Assembly (NCBI GenBank): GCA_033675265.1
Contig: JAUJYZ010001152.1
Span: 333,385-397,384 of the forward strand
Length of the DNA stretch: 64,000 nucleotides
Direction: 5' to 3'
Source of the DNA: Actinostola sp. cb2023
Taxonomy: Eukaryota; Cnidaria; Anthozoa; Actiniaria; Actinostolidae
How positions within the stretch are numbered: position 1 is the stretch's first letter; the number at the start of each line of letters is the position of its first letter. Shown piece by piece: positions 21,710 to 29,569 of the stretch. Below the pieces are notes generated by a model. It worked only from the letters and a program-made list of their open reading frames with translations, was not told where the DNA came from and did not search any database. The position numbers and the translations under genes were made by a program.

Positions 21710-23268
21710 GGTTTATTAGCAATCCACGAGGTGGCTCTTCTATGCTAATGATCTCAAATCTGGTTCTCACTAGCTACACAGGCATAATCAGTGGTTGTTA
21801 TTTCACGGCAAAAAGAGGCTCTACCTACAATTCTGATTGAAATTAGGAGAAGGACAGCTAACTCGTACTCAGGCCCCTCTCATCTTAATTTGAGCGAATA
21901 TGGCCTGATGACGAGCTGTGTGTGAATATTAGGCGTTCTACTACAATTACATTAATTATAATTACATTAATTGGAAGGGATACTAGTGGCTGTATGTACT
22001 GTATTGTGTGTCGAATCTGTTACCCTGTTTCGTGTCAGTGCTGGAAGGCTTGCAAACCCAATACTGTCACCTCTCCCTGTCAGGCGACACATACATACTG
22101 TGCTCCCTGTCAAGTGACACATACCACTTATACTACTGACTTATATATTGGAGTACCCCCTCCCTGTCAGGAGTACCCCCTCCCTGTCAGGCGACACACA
22201 CTTAACCACTTATACTACTGACTTATATGTGGAAGTACACCCTCCCTGTCAAGCGGCACATACCACTTATGCGACTTCATATGGGAGAACACCCTCCCCG
22301 GAGGCCAAACTGCAGTATATTTATAGGCGTTGTGCTACACTATGTACATGAGGCCTTATTGAACCTCTTATTGGCGCGATAGATAGGTGACATGTACATT
22401 ATAAGCACGTATATTGTTAGTAACATACCTGAGCTTTTTTCTAGTCTTTCACTATGAACAAAACAAAAATATCAATACCAAAGGCAAATGACGTCTTTGA
22501 GAACACTGTACAAGTCATTGTATACACGTACCTTGTACGCTTTCCTGGTCGAACTGGTACTGCGACAAACTGTGGATCTGCAGAAAGTTCGAAGTACAAG
22601 TTTATATTATTAGTCTAAAATTAAGACGGACACCGTTATATGGTGACGAATGGGTCCGTAATAACGTGGTGTTAGAGTCGTTTTCGTATGAGTGGGAAGT
22701 AGTTACGGTACGGTTCGTGCCGTGCGGTAACCGTGCCATGTCTAAGCATTCTGATTGGTTGAGCAATGATTTTGCGCACTATGATTGGTTGAATATAGAT
22801 GTATTCAATTCCGTACCGTGAACGTAACTTCGTACCGTAGGTTTCCCACTCATACACGAAAACGAGTAAGGACGCTTTGTATGGTTCCTAAGGGATCCAT
22901 AATAACGAGATTCCACTATTACCTACCATTGTTGAAGTCTTTAATATCCACTTAGATTTTCATGCAAAAATAAAAAAAGATTTGTGTTCATTTATAATAA
23001 AACAGTGCGACAGGGAAAAATAATTAATGTGTCCATCTTGGAAGTGCCCGCTCTAGAGTCGAGAGAGAACTGATTTATCATTAAACATAATTTTTCTGAA
23101 AATTCTACAATTTTCTAGAATTTCTCTGAATAAAAAAATTTTTTTTTAGAATTTTCTGCATTCGTTTATGAAGTGATACATACTTCCTTTGTGAAGTCTA
23201 CGTCCATTAGAAGCGACCAAGAGGAGGGCGAGCAACGTGGTACACAGTATAACACTCGCAGAAGTCAT
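18787..23268 (-). CDS. RPamide-type neuropeptide precursor, 76 aa in six coding exons
   Basis: Coding pieces on the minus strand: 23268-23184, 22577-22532, 22451-22429, 20781-20733, 19317-19295, and 18791-18787 with stop TAA. All introns are GT/AG and all phases agree (85, 46, 23, 49, 23 and 5 bases; 231 in total). The product has a hydrophobic signal peptide of about 22 residues, then [12 protein letters not shown] and [15 protein letters not shown] separated by short linkers. In known precursors Gly before Lys-Arg becomes the C-terminal amide and Lys-Arg is the convertase site, so two RP-amides are predicted, each perhaps starting with pyroglutamate. Anthozoan RPamides such as pQNFHLRPamide have this form. 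The N-terminal cuts after Asn-Pro and Ser-Gly would use the unusual cnidarian processing. A 5' non-coding exon with TATA box (24467-24410) and an AATAAA complete the gene. Exon calls are by eye; the 20781 acceptor is the weakest. Confidence 0.85.
18903..19021. mobile_element. MITE in the last intron of the RPamide gene
   Basis: AACAATTATATTCCCC at the left and GGGGAATAATTGTT at the right are inverted. Internal GGTGGATATTTACC and GGTAAATATCTACC also pair. About 120 bases, no coding capacity. Confidence 0.7.
19295..19317 (-). other. Coding microexon 2 (23 bp) of the RPamide gene
   Basis: The acceptor context GGTTTTCATTTACAG is strong and the donor is CAG/GTATGT. It enters in phase 2 and leaves in phase 1, coding Ser-Asp-Ile-Trp-Met-Glu-Arg-Ser after the second peptide. 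Its length, phases and the ending GCTCAG/GTATGTTA match microexon 1 at 22429-22451, so the two are duplicates. Confidence 0.75.
19571..19941. mobile_element. MITE, about 370 bp, intronic
   Basis: AACTAGACTGATTGCATAAG at the left end pairs with the right end (19907-19941) with few mismatches. Both arms continue into GTCG and an inverted GAGCGA. It lies in the intron between the second peptide exon and microexon 2. Confidence 0.7.
20102..20173 (-). tRNA. tRNA-like gene or pseudogene, anticodon uncertain
   Basis: On the minus strand the acceptor arm GCCTCGG pairs with TCGAGGC. The D arm GCTCAGTGGGTAGAGC and the T arm GTGGGTTCGAATCCCGC are perfect, so the A and B boxes are intact. The anticodon stem is poor and the loop CATGAAA lacks T33, so the anticodon cannot be set with confidence. 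It is best read as a tRNA pseudogene or a tRNA-derived SINE head inside an intron. Translating it gives an SSVGRAP-type peptide, a well-known false protein. Confidence 0.55.
20218..20332. repeat. (AAT)n microsatellite
   Basis: Imperfect AAT tract of about 115 bases beside the tRNA-like sequence. Tracts at 21600-21710 and 28500-28528 are of the same kind. Confidence 0.9.
20386..20540. mobile_element. MITE with GTGACGTAATTTTA ends
   Basis: TATCTGTGACGTAATTTTA at the left and TAAAATTACGTCACAGTTATA at the right are inverted around about 100 bases. It is followed ten bases later by another foldback. Confidence 0.7.
20550..20682. mobile_element. Foldback MITE, ATTAGATGTTTTCTCGGGTA ends
   Basis: The 133-base element is almost fully palindromic: ATTAGATGTTTTCTCGGGTA and its continuation pair with the right arm ending AAACATCTAAT. 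The end lies 50 bases from the RPamide second peptide exon donor. Confidence 0.8.
20733..20781 (-). other. Peptide exon 2 (49 bp) of the RPamide gene
   Basis: With the phase-1 base from microexon 1 it codes Gly then [15 protein letters not shown] and leaves in phase 2 at AAG/GTATGAT. The acceptor used (CCGTAG, then GTCAG) has a modest pyrimidine tract. A second AG four bases further in would break the frame, so the upstream one is chosen. The predicted product is a 12-residue RP-amide with pyroglutamate at its start. Confidence 0.75.
20941..21186. mobile_element. MITE with GGTCCGTATAGACCGAAT ends, intronic
   Basis: Left-arm blocks GACCGAATACAATAATGGCG, GCCATTGTTCTGGACTGA and GGTCCGTA recur inverted at 21055-21183. 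It belongs to the repeat load of the intron between the two peptide modules. Confidence 0.7.
21392..21455. repeat. (GGAT)n/(GAAT)n microsatellite
   Basis: About 12 GGAT units followed by a few GAAT units. Confidence 0.9.
21600..21710. repeat. (AAT)n microsatellite
   Basis: Interrupted AAT tract of about 110 bases in the long intron of the RPamide gene. Confidence 0.9.
22060..22290. repeat. Degenerate tandem repeat with CTCCCTGTCAGGCGACACA
   Basis: CTCCCTGTCA followed by RCGRCACATAC-type sequence recurs about six times with variable spacing, with CCACTTATACTACTGACTTA between some units. The short frames across it are repeat translations. Confidence 0.65.
22429..22451 (-). other. Coding microexon 1 (23 bp) of the RPamide gene
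   Basis: The acceptor TTTTGTTTTGTTCATAG is very strong and the donor is CTCAG/GTATGT. It codes Ser-Glu-Arg-Leu-Glu-Lys-Ser-Ser between the two peptides. Phase 2 in and phase 1 out, as in microexon 2. Confidence 0.75.
22532..22577 (-). other. Peptide exon 1 (46 bp) of the RPamide gene
   Basis: The acceptor CTTTCTGCAG and the donor CAAG/GTACGT are both good. Joined in phase 1 it reads Asn-Pro, then [12 protein letters not shown], then Thr. Asn-Pro before Gln is a plausible dipeptide trim in cnidarian peptide processing. The predicted product is a nine-residue RP-amide. Confidence 0.8.
22675..22867. mobile_element. MITE, TCGTTTTCGTATGAGTGGGA ends
   Basis: The left end AGTCGTTTTCGTATGAGTGG and the right end CCACTCATACACGAAAACGA are inverted. 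Internal GTACGGT/ACCGTAC motifs alternate. It sits about 100 bases upstream (gene sense) of peptide exon 1. Confidence 0.75.
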
Positions 23269-23322
23269 TTTCTTGGAAGTCCTTGGATAGCTACACGAGA
23301 TTAATTCCGAAGAGTCTGTTAC
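23184..23322 (-). other. Signal-peptide exon of the RPamide gene
   Basis: The acceptor CTTCCTTTTTCTATTCAG is followed by 54 bases of 5' UTR, then ATG at 23268. The 28 codons encode a short polar start, a Leu/Val-rich core ([14 protein letters not shown]) and a likely signal-peptidase site near Ser-Asn-Gly, then RRLHKG. The donor is GGAA/GTATGT in phase 1. Confidence 0.8.
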
Positions 23323-24409
23323 CTGAATAGAAAAAGGAAGAATTACTCGTCCCATCCACAAAGACTACGTGGTATTTCTATTTGAGAACGTAAATATTTT
23401 TGATTCGTTTTCACGTCGACCATGATTCAATTGTCAGTTTGGTGACACGACACAGGCTTTTCAGTGAACAAACCATCGCCTCTTTACCGGCCGAGGATCC
23501 AACATTACGTTTTAAAACCAAAGCTGAAGTACGGCGTATTCTGTTTAGTTTAGTGTTGCTTGTCATGTATGAGAGAAGTGAGTCTAACCTTCTGGTAAGT
23601 TACAAAAAAACAATTTCATCAACGGTGGAAAGTATAAGACAAACATTGAGAGTCGAGCGTTTACCGACTGAAGACTGAAAAGCCAGTAGCCTGAGCACGA
23701 AACGTTTGTTTTTAAAATATTTACTTCAACTCAACAGCGTTCAAATACAGTTTAAAACAACATTTTCACTTAACGAAACATCATTTGTGAGCTGAAAGAT
23801 TTGGGGAAAGCTCCAAATTTAGTAGAATTTCGGTAAAGATCAGTAGCAGAGCAAAAAGATGGCGATATAAAAAAAAACAATTCAAAATCCGATTCAAACA
23901 GAATTAAACGAATAACTTTCCACAATTTGACGTATTTTGTTAAGTGTTTCGTTTTGAACACTCCAGTTCCAAGTTGTTTAGACACCTTTGTACACTAGTC
24001 TTGACAAGACCATTTGCTCAGCATTAGCTATAGCCTCAATTCAGTGTAAATTATTCCCAAATACTTGCAATGAAAACCCCGAAAAAACTGTTGACATTGA
24101 ACAATACTGTCTGAGAACCTTTTTTGAATATACCATGGGTTATTCTCTGAATTGAGGCTAAGGCTGAGCAAATGCTTCCTTTGTCAAGGAGTACAGCGGT
24201 GCGTAGCTAGAGTATTCACTTTCATGCAGTCCTATAGCCAGATAAAACTTAGTTCAGTTATAGAAAAAAGTGAAGGAAAAGTGCTATGTTGAAGATTATT
24301 TTGCGATAAAAAGCCGTGAAACATTAAAAATAAAAAAATAAAAAAATAAAATAAATAAGTAAAACATAAGCAAAATAATAACAATATTCATAGTACTGAA
24401 CTTACTTAC
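23323..24409 (-). other. First intron (5' UTR) of the RPamide gene
   Basis: Bounded by a GTAAGTAAG donor and a CTATTCAG acceptor. It contains the MITE at 23999-24189. An opposite-strand 92-codon frame (23400-23678) has no supporting signal. Confidence 0.55.
23999..24189. mobile_element. Foldback element in the 5' UTR intron
   Basis: TGACAAGACCATTTGCTCAG with GCCTCAATTCAG on the left and CTGAATTGAGGC with CTGAGCAAATGCTTCCTTTG on the right are inverted. About 190 bases, non-coding. Confidence 0.7.
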
Positions 24410-24467
24410 CTTAGAAGAGTAGTTATGGTAGAGTGTTGGGCAGTTCCAGACGCCCAGGTCTTTTATA
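24410..24467 (-). promoter_or_regulatory. Promoter TATA box and non-coding first exon of the RPamide gene
   Basis: TATAAAAG lies at 24467-24460 on the minus strand. A transcription start about 30 bases downstream (near 24435) would give a roughly 25-base leader exon ending CTAAG/GTAAGTAAG at 24410, a near-consensus donor. This pairs naturally with the acceptor before the signal-peptide exon. The start site itself is inferred. Confidence 0.65.
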
Positions 24468-25145
24468 GTTGACTAATTGTTTACTGTGGGCGGCGCAGAG
24501 CGATTCAATGAGGGCCGTATTAATTCATTCTACTTGTTCGTTTAACTGTATTAAGCTGCATTGCCCTGCAGCGGGGAAAGAACAAAGAAAAAGCATCTGC
24601 TATGAGCAAGCGTAATTTAAACACTCTTCTTTGTTTATATCATTAAACAAAGCCCGCTGAACAAGAACAGCTTTGCAATTCTCACTAGAACGCAGATTCC
24701 TCGCGATATCCCCCAAAACTCCCGTCGTCTTTCGGAAAGAGCTCGGGATGCAAGATAACCACCCGCGGTCATTCGGGGGGAAATCGGATGGTTATCGTAA
24801 GAGCCGAGAGGGAGAGGATATGTCACAGCAAGTGAAGTGAAAAACTCGTCTTTTTGAAGAACCCACGCTTCATTTCTTGCCGTTAATTTGAGAAAACGGA
24901 GTTCATCAACACCTGAAAACGACAAATGAGATATCTATCGTAGTAGCGGCCGCGTCTGAGTAATTTGCGGTTAACATAAAGCGGTTTTTTAAAGCTAAAA
25001 TTGATTCTAGTTTAAGGCAGTAATTATAGATCACAAAAGACAATATACTAAAAATATTTAAAGTATAGAATTAATTGTAATCGGTAATTACACACTGATT
25101 AATGTTAGATGGAAATTATTTTCTATTAAGGTGTCAAGTGTTTAT
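24468..25145. other. Upstream flank of the RPamide gene; no gene recognised
   Basis: Likely to hold upstream control sequence. A minus-strand frame (24925-24635) begins near an AG acceptor-like site but matches no family I know and has no partner exons. Confidence 0.4.
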
Positions 25146-25203
25146 AGTGCTAGTGAGGACACGACTCTCACACTCACTTCTTACTACATTCTATTTTATT
25201 CTA

Positions 25204-25255
<52 letters not shown>

Positions 25256-26155
25256 GTTATATTCTATACACCCAACACCAATCTCACTAGTGGGGACACG
25301 ACTTTCACACTCACTTCTTACTACATTCTATATTCTGTACACCCAACACCAATCTCACTAGTGGGGACACGACTTTCACACTCACTTCTTACTACATTCT
25401 ATATTCTATACACCCAATACTCATCTGAATAGTGGGGAAACGACTCTCACACTCACTTCTTACTACATTCTATATTCTATGCACCCAACACTCATCTCAC
25501 TAGTGAGGACACGACTCTCACACTCACTTCTTACTACATTCTATATTCTATATTCTATACACCCAACACTCATCTCACTAGTTGGGACTCGACTCTCACA
25601 CTCACTTCTTACTACATTCTATATTCTATACACCCAACACTCATCTCACTAGTGAGGACACGACTCTCACACTCACTTCTTACTACATTCTATATTCTAT
25701 ACATCCAACACCCATCTCACTAGTGGGGACACGACTCTCACACTCACTTCTTACTACATTCTATATTCTATACACCCAACACTCATCTCACTAGTGGGGA
25801 CACGACTCTCACACTCACTTCTTACTACATTCTATATTCTATACACCCAACACTCATCTCACTAGTTGGGACTCGACTCTCACACTCACTTCTTACTACA
25901 TTCTATATTCTATACACCCAACACTCATCTCACTAGTGAGGACACGACTCTCACACTCACTTCTTACTACATTCTATATTAATCTATACATCCAACACCC
26001 ATCTCACTAGTGGGGACACGACTCTCACACTCACTTCTTACTACATTCTATATTCTATACACCCAACACTCATCTCACTAGTGGGGACACGACTCTCACA
26101 CTCACTTCTTACTACATTCTATATTCTATACATCCAACACCCATCTCACTAGTTC
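25146..26155. repeat. 71 bp minisatellite, about 14 units, with higher-order pattern
   Basis: Units begin GAGGACACGACTCTCACACT and end CATCTCACTAGT, spaced 71 bases. The first unit is interrupted by a (TTA)n tract (about 25204-25255). Variant units recur four units apart: GTTGGGACTCGACT at about 25580 and 25864, and CATCCAACACCC about 285 bases apart, so a four-unit block was itself duplicated. Short frames across it are not genes. Confidence 0.9.
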
Positions 26156-26297
26156 GAGAGGAAAACCGGAGTACCCGGAGAAAAATCCTCAAAGCAAGGG
26201 AGAGAACGAACTGACAAACTCAACTCACATGAAGCGCCTGGTCCGTGAATTGAACCAGGTACCACAGCGATGAGAGGCGTGTGCTCTCACTACTTGG
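26150..26297 (-). mobile_element. SINE-like fragment with tRNA-like end
   Basis: GAAAACCGGAGTACCCGGAG is followed by an AAAATCCTC segment and then, on the minus strand, a tRNA-like GAGAGCACACGCC...GGTTCAATTC sequence. This layout is seen in repeats of many marine invertebrate genomes. Boundaries are approximate. Confidence 0.5.
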
Positions 26298-26593
26298 TGG
26301 AAACAAAAGTCTTTATTTATCCGACCACAGACAGAGAACCGAGTTAAGTTAAATTTCATTCTACACACTTGTTTATTGATAAAATCGCCCGCGCGCGCCG
26401 GCGTAAAGTGGGTTGATGATGATGATGATGAAGACTTTATTTCAAGAGGGTAACACATAAAAGTGAAATACACTTACAAACTTGTGGCCCTCACTAAACT
26501 TAATAATTTTTTGGGGTTGCAACCCCTGCAACCCCTGCTTGCGTGAAAAGTTACAATTCCCATTTCCTGTAGGTCCTGTAGGTTTAGTTAATA
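26298..26593. other. Repeat-like intergenic sequence
   Basis: Contains a (GAT)n tract followed by GAAGACTTTATTTCAAGAGG, which resembles the 3' part of a dispersed element, and a doubled CAACCCCTG. No gene seen. Confidence 0.35.
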
Positions 26594-27806
26594 CAGTTGA
26601 CTCCCTCATAAGCGATCACCTCGGGATCTGGAGTTAGTGGTCGCTTACGAGAGATGGATTTTAAATACAGTGATTTACAGTATATGAGAAACAAAACAGG
26701 GTTAAATAGTCGCACTTAAGGTATCAGGGTACCCCAAAAAAACTTTCAAACCACCGGTTTTTTTTTTTTTTGACAATCAAATCTAATTGAATATTATCTA
26801 TCATCTCCAAAAAACAGAATCTAAAAATATTTTTTTCCTAAAAAGTTAGAATCAAAAAACGAATTTTGGTTTCATTTGATGCAAAAAGATGTTGACAAGC
26901 AAGCTGTCAACAGTACTCACGCAACAGACTTTCCACAAAGATTCAGATGCGAAGAAAGTATCCAAAAATCGTAACTGCTCACTCAAAACATCCTTGAATA
27001 ACGATGCGAAACCACTCACGGTCAAAATGCTCGTATTTTTCGCCAGCAGTAACTTTGTTTTCCTGCCACGTTGTGTTACGTACTGTAAGGCGATCTGCTT
27101 TTGACTGCCATTCATATGTCATCAGGTATTGGATCACATATTTGTGGTGGATTAAGGACGCTTGTGTAAACAAAAGCGCTACTTGACTTGAAAACTCTTT
27201 TGCCTTTATTTCGGAAACAAAATAGCCATGAATCAAGCGCACATTTTGAGTTCCGGTTCAAAGGGATTTTATCCGATTTAGCTAAAATTTGGTAGATACT
27301 TTGTCAAATACATATTCTTCAAAATAGTATCTCCGAATTTTAATATTCAGTTTCCTTCGAAAGTTATAACTTGTTTTGTAAAGTGTTTTCCAGTTTTGCA
27401 GAGCTCGAAGTTTAGGACCGTATAAAAACGCAACGGGTTAATTTATCGATAAACGGAGACACCTTTTTTGTAAACTATATCTCATGAGCTTATAAAGGTA
27501 TTAGTCGAGGATTTCCGATAAATTGCGGCTGTATGGGACCTCGGCGATGATAGTGATGTGAAAATCTGAACATTTTTACCTATTTCAAATATACTGTTTT
27601 TGTTCTAAAAACTAATTGTTTTATTGAATTCTGCATTTATTCAGCTTTCAGAAAATGTATACTTTATAGAGGTTTTAACGTAACGAGTACGCGCTAGAGC
27701 GTGTTGCGTGCATGATGGTCGTTTGGGGTACCCTGATACCTTAAGATGGTCGCTCACGAGAGATGGTCGCTTACGAGAGTGGTCGCTCAAAGAGAGTGAT
27801 CAACTG
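26594..27806. mobile_element. pogo/Tigger-like non-autonomous element, TA flanks
   Basis: Starts CAGTTGACTCCCTCATAAGC and ends with the inverted AGAGAGTGATCAACTG, flanked by TA. CAGTNGA-type ends with CGCTTA/GCGATC motifs and TA targets are typical of pogo-family MITEs. GGTCGCTTACGAGAG occurs several times. It has been split by the TTAA element at 26720-27740, so the original element was only about 190 bases. Confidence 0.7.
26720..27740. mobile_element. TTAA-flanked element (piggyBac-type target) nested in a pogo-like MITE
   Basis: Perfect 17-base ends GGTATCAGGGTACCCCA and TGGGGTACCCTGATACC lie directly inside TTAA copies at 26716-26719 and 27741-27744. TTAA duplication is characteristic of piggyBac-type transposition. 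The 1.02 kb interior has only short frames and no DDD transposase, so it is non-autonomous. Confidence 0.75.
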
Positions 27807-28365
27807 TATATAACTAGGGGAATAATTATAGGGCGAGGGTACTGGCTCTTGTCGTGTGCAGGTGTGTTGGAGATGGAGTAATAAAGTACAAGGATTATTG
27901 AATTGAAAGTTCAAGTTCAAGTAACAAAGGATTTTCATAATTGTCAGTCATACTGAATAGTTTTGATTTGAAATCAATCAAAAAACGACGTTTCGAAGTA
28001 ATTAACACAAAACTAAGACTTACATTTAACCTACCATTAGAACACACAATAGAAAAGAGTCATTACAGTAATAGTAATTTAACTATTAAATATGCGTTTG
28101 AGAAAAACGACGACGTTTTAAAAGATGATAATTAAACATGTTTATCAAATCTTTTATGGCAATTTTTTATAGTTAAACGTTTTACAAAGTCACTCAGTTA
28201 TTCGTATAATAATAATAATAATTGTATCATCTATCTATAATCCCAAACAAGCACCTATGGTATTATTTTCATATTTTTCAAACTGTCCATATTATTAATT
28301 TGGATAGTTTTCGTATGGACTTTTCTTAAGAAAATACATATGATATAATTAACAAGTAACAGGAC
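27807..28365. other. No gene recognised
   Basis: AT-rich sequence with a 64-codon frame (27941-28135) lacking any supporting signal. Confidence 0.4.
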
Positions 28366-28479
28366 TACATGCCTGTCCAATTTGGAAAGAATTGAATTCA
28401 AAAAATTCCTCCTGACTGCCAAATTTGGCAATCCTCGGAATTTTTTTCATCGAATTATTTCCAAATTGGACAGCATGTA
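28366..28479. mobile_element. MITE, TACATGCCTGTCCAATTTGG ends
   Basis: ACATGCCTGTCCAATTTGGAAA at the left is inverted at the right with one base missing. A nested GAATTCAAAAAATTC lies inside. About 115 bases. Confidence 0.7.
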
Positions 28480-28540
28480 CTAATAAAAAAAAAAAAATTA
28501 AATTAAAATAAAAAATAATAATAATAACCAACTTTATTTT

Positions 28541-28756
28541 ACAGTATGGACACTCCAACCGTGAACACCTAGGTTTTTTTCTAAGACATATATATAAATT
28601 ATCCATTGAGCAAATTGATCAGAAAAATGATTTATTTTGATCACTAAGTGTATTTAAACTCAATGCTGCATTTGAGAGGCTGTGAGGCAATAGAAAGTTC
28701 GAAAAAAAAAGTTCAAAAAGAACTTGAAGTGTTCACGGTTCGAGTGTCCACACTGT
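28541..28756. mobile_element. MITE, ACAGTATGGACACTCCAACC ends
   Basis: ACAGTATGGACACTCCAACC and CGTGAACAC pair with GTGTTCACGGTTCGAGTGTC at the right end. About 216 bases, non-coding. Confidence 0.75.
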
Positions 28757-29194
28757 AAAGAGAATATATTATTAGTATATAAATAAATAAATAAATGTAT
28801 AAAATAAGTATATTTTATAACACTCATGTGACGTGCGCATAGGCGCATACAGGTGCACTTGTTGTAATGCGCGCATACATGCTATAAGTATTAGAGGTGT
28901 TCAAGGGTCGTTAAGATTGTTTTACGTTGGTGGACGATCGTTAATGAAAGACGATCACGTACCAAGTTAACACAATGAATCACGGAACACAATTTTTAGC
29001 ACAATCTTCGTTGATCATGAACTGTGAACTGCGCTTGTGTTTGCGCGTCGCTAATGGCAACCAGCTAGGCTGTAGGCGCGCGTTTGTGACTTGGTGTTAT
29101 TAAATTTATCGACATCCTTTAACGACTCCAAAACAAGCGATTATCTTGCAATTGTACAGCTGGTATATCCTCCAGTGTGCACAGTTTGATAAGT
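28757..29194. other. No gene recognised
   Basis: Intergenic sequence without a supported exon. Confidence 0.4.
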
Positions 29195-29325
29195 TTATTT
29201 TATTTTATTTTATTTTATTTTTTTTTTTTTATTTTATTTATTTTATTTTATTTTATTTTATTTTATTTTATTTTATTTTATTTTATTTTATTTTATTTTA
29301 TTTTTTTATTTTTTTATTTTTTATT
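29195..29325. repeat. (TTTTA)n microsatellite
   Basis: About 25 pentanucleotide units with T-run interruptions. Confidence 0.9.
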
Positions 29326-29569
29326 TTATCTTATGACTTATTAATCAGTGACTCCTGAAGATGAGTGCCGTCGCTTATCTATAAATCGTACGGATATGAA
29401 ACCCAGTTTTTTAATATTCTAACAATGAAGTTGATAATTCCATGAGAACGCTAGCAGCTATGTCTACTAAATGTAATACAAGCTAACATGGAAAAACGTT
29501 TTTAGACAATATTGATTGTCTCCATAAGATACTAAAACTATCGATAAATTCGTTGATCTTCAAGGTTTC

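Noticed and set aside
25146..26155. Possible CRISPR-like array of regularly spaced repeats
   Set aside because: Units are contiguous 71-base repeats without unique spacers, in a eukaryotic genome; it is a minisatellite. The 56, 100 and 114 bp arrays are rejected for the same reason.
26852..27242. Overlapping 60-87 codon frames on both strands
   Set aside because: They lie inside the TTAA-flanked non-autonomous element and show no transposase motif.
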